Counted from the first letter of the stretch, positions 10,422 through 21,592 are shown. The stretch: 64,000 bases of DNA from Pararge aegeria (GCF_905163445.1 NC_053199.1:11302001-11366000); one strand, 5' to 3'. Made by a program: numbers and translations. The notes: a model not told the origin generated them from the letters alone.

Positions 10422-10940
10422 GCTGGAGCTAACACCCGCGTTTTATGAGTTAAATATATTTACAATGGACTTAAAAGATTGTAGGTATGTGTTATTAAGA
10501 ATTGACAACAAAACTGCCATATGCTATGTGAACAAAATGGGAGATGTGCAATATTTGATGTGAAAATTTGGCAGTGGTGTGAGTCAAGAAACATTCACGT
10601 TCTTGCATCATACATCAAATTTTGCGATAATGTAATAGCGGATCGGGAATCTCAACTAGGTAATGACACGAAGTGGGAAATTTCTGATTAGGTGTTCACA
10701 CAAATTATCAATATATCCGGAATGCCTCAAGTTGACCTCTTTGCAAGTGCTCAGAACAACAAATGTAGCAGATATTATGCATCTTGGAAACTCGACCCGT
10801 ACTTTGATGTAGTCGATGCGTTCACGTTTAGTTGGCAACATGTTAACTTCTTTGCCTTTCTTCCGTTGAGCCTAGTAGCTAGAGTTCAGAAAAATAATTA
10901 CCGAAAAAAAATTCTAGTGATACCGTACTGACCATTCAGC
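10422..10940 (+). pseudogene. DIRS RNase H remnant
   Basis: Frames read LELTPAFYELNIFTMDLKDC, then LLRIDNKTAICYVNKMGDVQ. After a frameshift: WCESRNIHVLASYIKFCDN, VIADRESQL, a stop, then ISGMPQVDLFASAQNNK, LDPYFDVVDAFTFSW and FFAFLPLSLVARV. These match the DIRS RNase H blocks as I know them: 'l.iDNtTAisYiNrmG', 'iPg..N..AD..SR', 'G.P.vDLFAs..N.k', 'D..a.DAft..W'. The frame is broken near 10,560 and by a stop near 10,689. Confidence 0.75.
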
Positions 10941-11771
10941 CATGGCAGCCATGGAAACCCATGGTCGTCAAAAAAAAAAAAAAAGCCAAACCAATTTATT
11001 GATGACCAAGCGTGGAGTACACAGGGTTCCTTTGATATACTCTTAGTATTGGCTCCCACCGCTACTTACTATTTGAATCAATATAACAATTGAATTAAGT
11101 CTTTTTTGGCTCTTTTGTAAAAGTAGTCAATTTGATGTTTATGAATCTAATATTGAATAATTTATTTCCTTTCTAAAAATAAAAGTTAACTTAGGGGCTA
11201 CTTACAGTAGTCTAAATACACATAGATCAGCCTTATCAATTATCCTAGCCAAGGTGACATTAATTTATTGTGTAAATCGGTTTCTTAATGCACCTGATCG
11301 ACTAAGAGCAAACTAAAGATCGATTTGGGACACAAATGTAGTATTAAATTATCATCTCTCCTAATTGTATCTCTATATTTAACTTGGAGATTTATCGTAT
11401 AAAGTCTGCACCCTTTAGCTATCGCTTCTGCTCAAACGTTGCAGACCCTTATTTTAATTAAATTAGAAAATGTGTCAGTTCAATCAAATTTTATTGTAAT
11501 TACAATTACCGATCTGATCAAGACATCAAATCCTGGAACTGGCTAACCACTTATCAGATTACCTATTCGTAAAAATCCTAGTATTTGTCCAGCGTTGGCT
11601 ATAAAAACATACATACGTAAAATCAGAAAGTTGCGGCAAAGCCGCACGGAAGGACATCTTTTTATTAGAATACGAAGATCCAGATCCCATAAAAAGATTG
11701 GGTCTCAGACATTAGCGCACTGAGTGAAAAAAGTTTTACAAGCCACTGGCATCGAATTAAGTTGCTTTGGA

Positions 11772-11950
11772 GCGCACAGCACCCGTGCTGCATCCAAGTC
11801 GGCCGCGCACCGCGCCGGGGTCAATTTGGAGTCGGTTCGGACGATGGCGGGCGTTCATTCCAACGTACCTATTGCTTAAGTAATATTGCAGAGAAATTGT
11901 AGGATCAAATGATAAAGACTTTATTAAAACGACGATAAATGTTAATTTAA
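11772..11950 (+). pseudogene. DIRS tyrosine recombinase C-terminal remnant
   Basis: Frame AHSTRAASKSAAHRAG then VNLESVRTMAG. H at 11,775-11,777 and R at 11,784-11,786 form the HxxR box of tyrosine recombinases, followed by the usual 'G(v)nlesIrktAGWs' segment. The Trp of AGW is lost by a shift. In another frame YCREIVGSNDK resembles the part containing the nucleophile tyrosine. The upstream YR region (10,990-11,770) is too decayed to read. Confidence 0.65.
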
Positions 11951-12112
11951 CCTTTATTACGTTATGAAGGCATAGTATTTAATTGTCTAGTAGCAAAGCA
12001 ATCAACATTACATACAAGACAATTACGGCATCCCTCCCTCCCAACCCAAAAAATAAAATAAAAATAAAAAATAATAACACAAAAGTTATAAAACTCTGAA
12101 ACAATGCAATGC

Positions 12113-12284
12113 AATGAGTGCAGGTGGCGCTGGCGCACGGCAGCTAGCGTTAGCTGGGCCTCCAACCGTGGGAGTGAGACAAAAGAGTTTTCAGGATGCT
12201 ATAGCTTTAAATGTGTGACAGAGATAGCACCAGACCGTGTACTGCTGCAAGTAATATTATAGTAATTGTCTTCGGTTGCAACAC
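12113..12284 (-). repeat. Right inverted terminal repeat of the DIRS element
   Basis: Reverse complement of 7,520-7,691 with four mismatches. It starts about 160 bp after the end of the YR remnant. Confidence 0.9.
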
Positions 12285-12992
12285 TCACATAATTGGAATC
12301 AAACATCGCTAGGTAAGTTCGTTTGATTCTTAATTGTTATTGTCTCTGTGGTTTAAGTTTTTCCATTAGGTACAGTTACGGTAGAAGTCGCCTCTTTGAC
12401 GTTGGCCTCCCCCAGCTCTCTCCATGTCGTCCTTTCCTTTGCCTTCCTCAATTAAAGTATTTTAATTTAAACGGTTACATATCAATTGTGATAAAACCTG
12501 CATGCATATTCTCCATAATCTGTTCATAGTCGTGTGATGGCTCCGCAATTAACACAAAGTCAGCGTAGTAGACTATTCTATACCCTTCTCATTCTGAAAG
12601 GTGACTCGTGCCTTTCAGTGGGCCGATAATGAGTAGATTAATCTATGCATAAGTACACAAAGCACTTTGCGTTTGTTTAGCGCAATTCGGCTTTAGTGTT
12701 TTGTACGATCTATAGTATCTTCAAGTAAAGAGCAAATTAGCTCCTTTTACGGAAGCATGCTTCAATTTCAGCTGTAACAATACCACAGATATTGCAAAAA
12801 ACAACTTTTACTTGCTAGAAATACTTGGACGGCCATTCCATATTTATTAAGAAAATAAAAGACGTCCTAATTTTTGACTTTTTTGTTATTCAATCGACGA
12901 CATTAACTCCGCTAACTTAAGGTTAATTTCCCAGAATTTGACGTTTTCTCATTATAAAATATAGGGATAAGTTTAAACACAAAAACACACAC
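12285..12992. other. Unassigned DNA flanking the DIRS element
   Basis: No recognisable family or gene. Confidence 0.35.
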
Positions 12993-13162
12993 AAAATAAT
13001 AAATATACTGCAATAATACACACATCGCCATCTAGCCCCAAAGTAAGCGTAGCTTGTGTTATGGGTACCTACTAAGATAGCTGATGAATATTTTTATGAT
13101 TATAATACATATAAATACTTATACAGATAAGCAACCAGATACTGAAAAACATCCATCTTCAT
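12993..13162 (-). repeat. SINE-A copy 2 (head missing)
   Basis: Minus strand 'ttttcagtatctggttgctt' through 'cataacacaagctacgctta', 'ctttggggctagatggcga' and a 'tgcagtatatttattatttt' tail. The tRNA-like head is absent, so it is 5'-truncated. Confidence 0.85.
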
Positions 13163-13846
13163 TAGTCGTAGTTCGTAGTTAGTTCTTCGTAGTCAAAAAT
13201 TTTCATGTTTTGTTTTGTCAGCTTGTAGTACCGAAGCAATCTGTAAAAAATTGAATTTTGTAAGTATATCTAACCTCGGTTAATTTACCTATAGATATCT
13301 TTTAATAAAGTTATTAATATTAGATATCAGCTCGGCATTAAGTAAAGTCACTTCTCAATAAAAGAATATAAAACAGAAATATTATGTTTACTATTCACTT
13401 CAGCCAAAACGTTCGTCTAGACGTTGTTTTATTTACATTTCAATTTCAAAGTCTGATGAAGCTTTCCACTGGTGTAGATACGTCCCCCTTTAAATGTTTT
13501 ATGGATTTTGGTGGATTTCTATTACCGTGTATGTGAACGGAGATAAATATTATTATCTATTAGATTATCCTTCTTTAGTGTTGTACCTACCATTGCCTAC
13601 TAATATTCATATTGTCGCATATATATTGTCGTATATATTTATTATCTGATTCAATTGCTGTAAGAAAGGGCGTGCTGATGATGATGATGATAAATTTCTC
13701 TTCTCTCTTCTTAAATGAAAAATCATTTAGTTCTATTGCTGGTGGCCTGCATCCAGTTCTTTCCTGGTGCCTTTACGATATGATCCCTACATCGAGCTAG
13801 TGGTCGGCCGATGCTTCTGTATCCAGTGCGTTGTTGCCAATCCAGT

Positions 13847-14124
13847 CAGTGATGGTTTGATGATGATGAATGGTAAATAATGATATCCGTCATTATCATA
13901 ATAATTAACTGATCTCTTTTGCCACTAGTGTTGTGATCGTAGGGATGCCAATCCAGAATCACTCGGCTCCACTACGAATGCGCATCCCTACGACAATTTA
14001 GAAGCACTAGTAAACACACCACGAGCGAGGTGGCAGACAAAATTTTAAGCACATAACAACACTAGTGTTTATGAAAGTAATTATTATGATAATGACAAAT
14101 ATCATTTTTTATAATTCATCACTG
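13847..14124. mobile_element. Inverted-repeat element, possibly a hAT-like MITE
   Basis: Outer ends CAGTGATG / CATCACTG. Long arms continue inward with matching blocks: aatgatat..gtcattatcat then aataatta (left, 13,879-13,907) and its complement near 14,076-14,105; cactagtgttgt at 13,923-13,934 and its complement at 14,047-14,058; then cgtagggatg and catccctacg in the middle. The left arm carries an extra TGATGATGATG insertion. CAGTG termini suggest hAT, but no matching 8-bp target duplication is visible, so the class is open. No transposase. Confidence 0.6.
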
Positions 14125-15825
14125 TACCATTAGTGCCGTAGTCCACCCCGCTTGCCATTATAAAGAACACAGGCTTTACGGGTTTCCTCAGGATATTTTC
14201 CTTCGTCGTTAAAGCAAGCGATATCATAATTATTTCGTTAAAAAACGCACAGAAGCATCAAGAATGTTCCGGGGATGCTGAAGAGAGGGTAAAGCTCTTA
14301 CCATCACCGTAAATAATAAATCATTATTAGTAAAGATTTATTGAATCAGGAAACATGAGCTTATTTAGTTGAACCAAATTCCTTAAATGATCTTATCTAG
14401 GATTCGAACACAAACCTTGAGATCGAGGTACAATGGTTGTGTGTGGTGCACACGAGTGGAACATAAATTTAGCCGATGTAAATCCAGTGTACGGTTCAGC
14501 GATAGGCTGCTCACATGAATAGGACACAATAGACATTATCTGTGGTCAAACGCGATGTGCACTCAATGAAATCATACTGCAATAATAAACGACCCTTCAT
14601 CGATATTTTGCTTTTAGCTTTCCTAAAATTTGTGTGTAATTTTCATGTCTGTTAACAAACCCCTGACCTGGGGGCTTACTAGCATCGTTTAAAGCAATGC
14701 CATTGTTTTGTTATAGCTCCGTATGTCATACCTTGGCGTGACTAATTATAAATTTGTTTAAAAACAGAAGCGTCAAAAATATTACAATAAACCCGTTCGT
14801 TCGATGGTCTGGCTCGAAGCGGGGATTATTCCTCGATTCAGGATATGTGCAATGTACATGCACAAATGTCCGCTTGCGCGGACAAAGTGCACGCGATGTG
14901 CAGGACCAATTCCGCCATGGTTGGTAGCCTCTGAGCTCCTATGATGAGGCATAACTTGATTATTGTTATAGGCATTGGTATGAGAGCGCGCTGGGATGCG
15001 AAATTGTGCCTCCGGTGTTTAAAGTTTTACCAACCAATCACTTCTCTTTCACTGTGTAAAGAAAGGTAAACTTATCCATAACCATGCTTTTAAATTATTT
15101 TAGTAACATTATTTCCATTCAATAACTTACTGGTTATTTGGGTACTTAATATTTGTAAAAGTAAATCTCGTTAAGACTGTGTTAGCTGAATATTGATATT
15201 AAAGACACAAACAGTGTTCGGATTTAATTGAAAAATGCTTTAAACGGAAAAATCTGATACACATAATACTGTCGGCCTTTTTAATTAAAAACTTTTGGCG
15301 TAAGTAATTCTGCCTTTAGTGGGACAGCTTAATGTCGAACTTCTCGATGTGGACACACCGGACATTTTTTTTTTTTATCCCTCTAGAAATATAAACGAAT
15401 CATAAACCATCATGTAATCTAGTAACAGAACCTCGAACAAAGCGTTCTTATTTCCGTTGCAATTTCCATCTTGGGTCGATACAAGACTAATGAAAAAGTG
15501 AAATACATCTACGAGTAAGAAGCCCGCTAGCCGTACGGCTGCATTACACTGAAAAGTAAAGAGTTCTCAACAATATAACAACTTGGAGATGCAATAGTGG
15601 AATTATTTGAAACCCGTCTGAGTACTACCTAAAGTATTTTTATTGTTTTTCTTTTTGGATCGCAGAATTTCTACTTCCCAGTTCGATAGAATTGTGTTAC
15701 TGTAGAGGCTAGCAGTACTATCAATCCAAGACGGCAGCAACTTTAATATTACTTTTCAACTTTACAAACGTGAGCCACCATCGCGTAATATTATTACTAT
15801 CGTATGATTTTGATATTTTGGCCTT
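14125..15825. other. Unassigned DNA
   Basis: A tRNA-like box B ('gttcgaatcc' on the minus strand near 14,400) marks a decayed SINE. 14,525-14,570 (minus) shares 'gcgtttgaccacagataa' with 21,975-22,005 (plus). No gene seen. Confidence 0.35.
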
Positions 15826-16126
15826 TTCGTATTTATTTATTTTTATTTATTTATTTATTTATTTCATTACATATTGTACATACACATAGCAACTACAAAA
15901 TACAAAATTGTAAAAACTTCACAAACAAATTAGATGTATAATATTTATATGTTATGGTTATTAGGTAGGTACATTTACATCGCAAAATACCTATGTGCAA
16001 TTGTAAAAACAATCCAATTGTTCATTGACTACTGAACTAGTATAAACTGTGTTTCAGTAGTCAGCCTTCCTCAATTATACAGGAAAAATTACACAAAGAG
16101 CAAATAGTGAGAAATTTTAACAAAGG

Positions 16127-16370
16127 ACATTTAAAATAAAATTTATAATTATGGCATGCAGGTATGTTCATAGTGGTGCTGTGTATATGTAGATATGTGT
16201 AGTGAAGGTATGCAAAGTAATGTGTGTAGTATGGTAGGTGTGCATGTTTGACATTAAAAGTAAAACTTATAATTATAACATGCAAGTATGTGTATAGTGG
16301 TGTTATGTATATGTATGCATGAAGGTTGTGTAGTAAAAGTATGCAAAAAAGTGAGTGATTATGTGCGAAA
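16127..16370 (-). repeat. Two-copy tandem repeat (~124 bp) in the 3' UTR of the non-LTR element
   Basis: 'acatttaaaataaaatttat' at 16,127 and 'acattaaaagtaaaacttat' at 16,251 each start a unit with catgca(g/a)gtatgt.tatagtggtg(c/t)t(g/a)tgtatatgta. The second unit is diverged and somewhat shorter at its end. Confidence 0.75.
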
Positions 16371-16491
16371 CCTTATAGATAAATTGTTTTAAGAAGTTCC
16401 TCAGCTTGGACATACGACATTTTAAGAAGGTAATCTTTAACCGTTTTTTTACATACGCTTAATTTTAGTAGATAAATATTGAGTGCATTGT

Positions 16492-18653
16492 TTATTTTAT
16501 TGTATAACTTAGACCCAAGAATATAGTACTGATTACCAGCAAGAGTTGTTCTATATGATTCAAATGAGCAGACTTTTTCTTCCTTCGTGTCTCTTCAGCA
16601 TTAGGAATTTTGAATGGTAATGATTTATGCTTCCGTAAAATTATCTTTAGAATAAAAATTTGCCTTACTGTCAGTACCAAACTATCCCTGTACAATAGTT
16701 CCGTGCTAAACCAATATGGTTTTCCTGACATAATTTTCAGAATTGACCTTTGCGCACGTTCCAGTCGTATAATGGAAGAACCTACTCCACCCCAAGCCAT
16801 TATACAGTAGGAAAAAATAGGTTGTACCAAAGCATAGTACACCGTTTTAAGAGTATGAAAGTCTAATAAACGTCTCAGTTGTTTAAATATAAAATTTAAC
16901 TTTCGAGTTCTAGATAAAGTAGCGTCGATTTGTCGGTGCCAACTCAGTGTACAATCAATTACAACTCCCAAATATTTAGCACTATTTGTTCGAGCTATTG
17001 GTAAACAATCACATGCAATGGAGTCAATGGATCCGCAGCTATGGGCTTTTATTACAAAATCCTGCCTGGGCTGAGAGTTTAAGCGAAGTGTGAAGGGAAC
17101 ATATTGGGTTTTCGGAATGTTCAGAGTTAAGAGATTTGTAGCAAACCATTTGGAAACAACTGCTAGAAGGGCCTGGGCAGTATTCCTCACAGAATCCCAG
17201 TCACTGCCCTCAACAAGCAAGACAGTGTCATCAGCGTAAGACAGTACTTTACAGTTAGTCATATTAATGTGACAAAGTTCATTTATATAAATGAGGAATA
17301 GTGTTGGGCCAAGAATACTACCCTGTGGAACACCAAAAGTAATGTGATTATCTTCGCTAGTAAAGTTATCAATTTTAACACACTGAGTGCATCCCATCAA
17401 ATAGCTTTGAAAGATGGCAAGAGCTGGACCACGAATTCCCAAATGCTCCATTTTACTTAGCAGATGAGGGATTGGCACGCTATCAAAAGCTTTGCATAAG
17501 TCCAAAAAAATACCAAGAACCTTTCTCTTGGAATCAAGTGCTCTGACTATAGGTTCAGTTAGCTTAAGTATTGCATCCTCAGTGGATACTCCCTTTCTAA
17601 AGCCTGACTGATGATTATGGATAATTTGATTATTTTCAAGGTAGTTATTTAGCCTAATATTTAAGATCTTTTCTATAATTTTTGAGAACGTTGGAAGGAT
17701 AGAAATTGGTCGATAATTGGTGACGTTTTTTTATCACCACTTTTGTGGATTGGTTTAACAAGAGCTTTTTTAAATACTGTGGGAAAAACACCGGTCCTCA
17801 AACAAAGGTTACATAAGAAAGTAAGTGGCTTTACTAGAACGTTTCGAGCAGCTTTAATTACGGATGCAGGAATATCATCCCAGCCTACAGCACAGTTCGA
17901 TCGCAAGGCAACAATGATAGTGTCTACCTCTTTTTCCTCAACATCCAGAAGAACCATTGAGCTTAAAACACGGAGCTTATTTGGGGAAGGAAGATAAGAA
18001 ATCAAAGAGTTTTACAGAGTAACACTACATTTATCAATATTTTCAGCCAGATTGGCACCTACAGCAGAAAAAAACGAGTTTACTTCATTAACCGATTTAA
18101 TGGGGTCTTGTGTTAAGTTAAGCAGGTCAGTAGCACATTGGGGGTTTTGATTCAAATTCGCAATTTTCTTAATAATATTCCAAGTCGATCTTGAATCATT
18201 CGCGGCTTTCTCGAGTTCAGTTTTTTCATAACTAATTTTAATTTTTCTTAGCAGATTATTACAAAAGTTTCTGTACCTCTTATATGTGATTTGTATTTTA
18301 GGGTTTTCCAGAGAGGTTTTAGCTCTTTTATGTAGGCTATCCCGATTTCGAATACACCTGAGAAGGCCAGGAGTGATCCATGGCTTGATGAGCCTTTTAC
18401 TGCTTGAAACTCTTTTAACTGTTGTATACTTCTTAACTAGGGTGGAAATGGTATTAACCAATAACTCCGCTACCTCATTGGCATTCACCAATGAAAAAAT
18501 ATGCGAAAAATCAAAATTGTTTAGTTCATTCGTAATGGATGGTATATCGATGTGTGTGCGCTTACTAACTGATCGTTTAATCATCGATTTTCTATTTCCT
18601 AAGCATAGCAGAATCGGGGCATGGTCAGTTATGTAAGAACTGTAAGAATTCAA
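16492..18653 (-). pseudogene. Endonuclease C-terminus and reverse transcriptase ORF2 (two disablements)
   Basis: One long frame from 18,653 to 16,492. It opens with ITDHAPILL (the terminal SDHxPI box of APE-type endonuclease), has a basic linker, then RT motifs: LVKPIHKSGDKK, NYRPISILPTFSKIIEKI, SGFRKGVSTEDAI, VLGIFLDLCKAFDS (Asp motif), FGVPQGSILGPTLFLIY, SYADDTVLLVEG (YADD active site) and a C-terminal thumb ending in ISTIFLGLSYTIK. Two defects: an in-frame TAA at 18,012-18,014, after which the same frame resumes, and a 1-nt frameshift in the T7 run at about 17,725-17,731, between GDKK and NYRPIS. The segment 17,506-17,720 is fully open but lacks an ATG. Retrotransposition function: nicks target DNA and reverse-transcribes its own RNA. 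This copy is inactive. Confidence 0.85.
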
Positions 18654-18654
18654 G

Positions 18655-18985
18655 TATTTGAATTATAATTATCTATTTAATCCTCTATTTAGAGACGTCT
18701 AGGTATATAACTAGGTATGTACTAAAATACTCGATAAGTAAAAACTAAAGCAAATTTTTGGGCAATTAACTTACGGCATCCTTGTTGACAATAGGTATTG
18801 AATAGATTTGAAAATCGTCAATATATCAGATCAAACATCATTCACGAATGCGATCAGCACATACCTCGGACCTCAAACGACTTCGTAATTTTATAATTTA
18901 GTTGTACGGCATTACCTTGTTACAACGGTTATTTAAAACTTCTAATAATCACCTACCAACAAGTAAGGGGTCGCTTGTTTATTCA
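18655..18985. other. Unassigned DNA
   Basis: Nothing recognised. Confidence 0.35.
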
Positions 18986-19250
18986 GTTAAATTCTACAAT
19001 GAAGTCTGAAGTACAAGGTTTTTTCAATAATAATAATCCAAGCATATCTCATAGTAGGCCCTTCTAATAGTAAGGCGAAAATCATCGACACAGGGCATGC
19101 TAGGAACTCGTTACAAAGTCTACCCGGTCTGTGTCCAACGTGAGGTGTATGCCAGTAATCACACCAGCAGCCATTAAACTGGAATACAGCCATGTTGCTT
19201 GGGTGGACGTAGTACCTACTTCCCCTGAGGAGCTGTCTCAAAAAGCTCCA
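18986..19250 (-). repeat. Diverged family F-like repeat
   Basis: 'gcatgctaggaactcgttac', 'ggtctgtgtccaacgtgagg', 'gcagccattaaactggaata' and 'catgttgcttgggtgg' resemble the family F copy at 31,100-31,290 in order and orientation. Confidence 0.4.
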
Positions 19251-19447
19251 CTAATACCTATAGGTTAACTCGTCCGCTCGCCTGGTGCTGTTTTAACGTT
19301 TCCACTACTTTGTGTCTTTATTGACTAATGGTTGATGATTTTTATCTGAAATGGTGATAGATGTTTTAGTACCTGAAATGATTTTACATACGCCGTCAGT
19401 AACAGAATAAGTCTATTATAGGGAAAATAAAAATCATATTAAATCAT

Positions 19448-19752
19448 TTGAAAAAACGGTCATGTGCGAGTCGGATTGATGCACGAAGGTATCTGTAGGT
19501 TCCGTAGCAGTGTCGATAGAAGAGGCAAAAATCATGCCTGTGGCATGGGAGCCCCCTTAAATATTTTTTTATTCTCTTTAGTAGTATTTGTTGTTATGGC
19601 GGGAACAGAAATACATCACCTTTGGTAATCAACTGTATGGCTATCGCGGTTTATGATAGACAGCCTGGTGACAGACGGACAGACTGAGACACGAATTTAC
19701 AGCGAAGCTTTAGTCACAGGGTCCCGTTTTACCCCTTTGGTACGGAACCTTC
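19448..19752 (+). repeat. Lepidoptera-wide dispersed repeat ('gtgcgagtcgg ... ggtacggaacc')
   Basis: Starts 'aacggtcatgtgcgagtcgg' and ends 'cccctttggtacggaacctt', with 'gacagacggacagac' and 'gggtcccgttttaccc' inside. I recognise this block as very frequent in Lepidopteran introns and intergenic DNA; its class is unclear to me. Confidence 0.7.
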
Positions 19753-19857
19753 AAAAAAAGCAAAACGTAAAATTTCATTTTTCATTTGTGAGGTTTTGGT
19801 ACAGTGGAAATACTAAATTCATACTAACGTGACTTCCCATACAAATATGACTGAAGC

Positions 19858-19935
19858 ATGAATATTTACGGACGGATATAAAAATGCATGAAGACCATTA
19901 AACGTTGAGTTACGGTACATTCCATAAAAAGAAAA
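19858..19935 (+). repeat. Short repeat shared with 25,665-25,745
   Basis: 'cggatataaaaatgcatgaa' + 'gaccattaaacgttgagtta' here versus 'cggatataaaaagcagtgaa' + 'gactattaaatatgatttac' there. Unclassified pair. Confidence 0.5.
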
Positions 19936-20056
19936 TTACACCAATAACTTCTATCATTAAACGTGTAATAACATGTTATTTCTCTGTCATAATCGTCTAT
20001 ACGTACCAGCATGTTTTTATAAATATATTGTTGGTTTTATTAGTAAAAATTAATAG

Positions 20057-20300
20057 CGGTGATAGATTAGTGGTTAGGACTCCGGATTCACTTCCAGGAG
20101 GACGAGTTCGAATCCCAGCACGCACCTCTAAGTTTTGTCATGTGCGTTGTAAGCAAATAAAATATCACTTGATTCAATGGTACAGGAAAACGTCGTGAGG
20201 AAACCTGTATGCCCGAGAGATCTCCATAATGTTCTAAAATGCGTGTGGATTACACTAATCCTCACTGAGCTGATATGATTATAGGCGGAGGGCTACACCT
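20057..20300 (+). repeat. SINE-B copy
   Basis: tRNA-like head 'ggtgatagattagtggttag' (box A) and 'gagttcgaatcccagcac' (box B), then 'aaataaaatatcacttg', 'gaggaaacctgtatgccc' and 'gagatctccataatgttct'. Full head, diverged 3' end. Confidence 0.85.
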
Positions 20301-20394
20301 TGGTTGATGTTATTGTAGACAAAGCAGTCAAATTCTATCTTATAACATGCAATATTATTAGTAAAACAAAAGAACAATAGAAATACATAGACGG

Positions 20395-20485
20395 AAGTAG
20401 AATACAAAAGGCGGCCTTATCGCTTAGTAGCGATCTCTGCCAGGCAACCTTTGGATTAGGACAAGATGAGCGAGAGCGCACAGGT
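20395..20485 (-). repeat. Family G retroposon 3' segment
   Basis: Minus strand 'aggttgcctggcagagatcg' + 'ctactaagcgataaggccgc' + 'cttttgtattctacttc'. Related copies at 40,955-41,135, 43,700-43,850, 51,510-51,668 and 60,760-60,930 end in a degenerate AATAAAG(A) tail. Confidence 0.65.
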
Positions 20486-20489
20486 GGTG

Positions 20490-21285
20490 TAAAATTATAA
20501 TAAACCTACATTCAAATAGCTAAATACAAATACATAAACAAATTTGCACAAATAAGAAAATATAATAAATAAATATAAAATATTAAACTAATATATACTC
20601 AATCATACATAAATACTTAAGAACATATAGATAATAAAAATAAACATAAACGAGGTACTAAAATATTACACAGTAGTCTGTAATTAAGTTAATGTCAATT
20701 AAGAATTAGCATTTACTAGTTCAGGATTAATAATAATATTATATTAATTTATCATTTATAAAATAAGAAAATCAGTAAAATGAATAAAAATAAGACATAC
20801 AATTACATCGTAAATTTAAGAAGCTTTTGAACACAACTCAAATATTATATTATGAAATCATTAAATACTGAAGATGTTTGTTCGTTATTATATTTCTCAC
20901 AAACGAGCATTTTTTATAGCTATTTATGATAACTTCGTACCCGTCGACATTTTCGAGTACACAATAGTTATTTACGTGAGCTTAATTTCACGATGCCTTC
21001 AAACAGATCATTAAAATACCTACTGAGTATTCCAAAATAACAATCAAACAACATGATATAATACTATTATAAAATCCATGAAATCCTTCACATCGAAATA
21101 GGGAATGTCATCCTATCCGGTGTTCACGATAAAGTAAAACTTTCTCGACAAATTAAAATGTTAAAGATATCTGTAACGCAAATTTCCACTAAGGTTTTAG
21201 TTACTTATTAATTTTTGGATATTTTAAAAAGTGGACGCTCATCATGTCAAGCTTTTTAACGGGCATGATTATCGTTAAGCGCTGG
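20490..21285. other. Unassigned AT-rich DNA
   Basis: Very A/T-rich with no open frame of note. Confidence 0.35.
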
Positions 21286-21287
21286 CC

Positions 21288-21592
21288 TACCTTAATATAT
21301 ATAAATCTCCTGTCACGATGTTTGTCCGCGATGGACTCCTAAACTACTTAACCGATTTTTAATTAAATTGGCACACCGTGAGCATTCTGGTCCAACTTAA
21401 GAGATAGGATAGCTTAGATCTTTAATTATAGTCGCAATTTTATTTTATTGCAAATTATTTGTCTATAATTAATTGACAGTCACATGTTATATATAATATA
21501 TATATATACTACTATACTCATTTAAGGCTTAGTGATACTGAATACTTTAAAAACAAAATCAAACGCAGACGAAGTTGCGGGCAATAGCTAGT
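21288..21592 (+). mobile_element. Helitron-like non-autonomous element
   Basis: Begins near 'ttaatatatataaatctcct' and ends 'gcagacgaagttgcgggcaa' + 'tagCTAG' followed by T. The CTAG-T 3' end and TATATATAA-type 5' end match the CTRR rule of Helitrons inserted between A and T. The end block recurs at 23,800-23,848 and in reverse near 45,428. No Rep/helicase coding. Confidence 0.5.

Larger units (their letters stand above)
7520..12284 (+). mobile_element. DIRS-type tyrosine-recombinase retroelement (decayed copy)
   Basis: A 4.77-kb unit bounded by 172-bp inverted repeats (7,520-7,691 and 12,113-12,284; 4 mismatches by eye). Between them, all on the plus strand and in the order expected for DIRS, are remnants of a gag-like ORF (8,446-9,140), RT (9,711-10,160), RNase H (10,422-10,940) and a tyrosine recombinase with its HxxR motif (11,772-11,870). 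Inverted termini plus RT-RNaseH-YR order distinguish DIRS from LTR and non-LTR elements and from PAT/Ngaro, which have split direct repeats. The frames hold several stops and frameshifts, so this copy cannot encode its own proteins. An array of six 22-nt repeats (8,141-8,353) lies between the left repeat and gag. Confidence 0.85.
15826..18653 (-). mobile_element. 5'-truncated non-LTR retrotransposon (CR1/Jockey-like)
   Basis: Runs from within the endonuclease C-terminus (at 18,653) through the RT to a 3' UTR ending in a (TAAA)n tail at 15,826-15,862. The EN core and any ORF1 are absent. The 3' UTR holds a tandem duplication (16,127-16,370). Only two disabling changes are seen in about 2.1 kb of coding sequence, so it is probably a fairly recent insertion. 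Confidence 0.85.
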
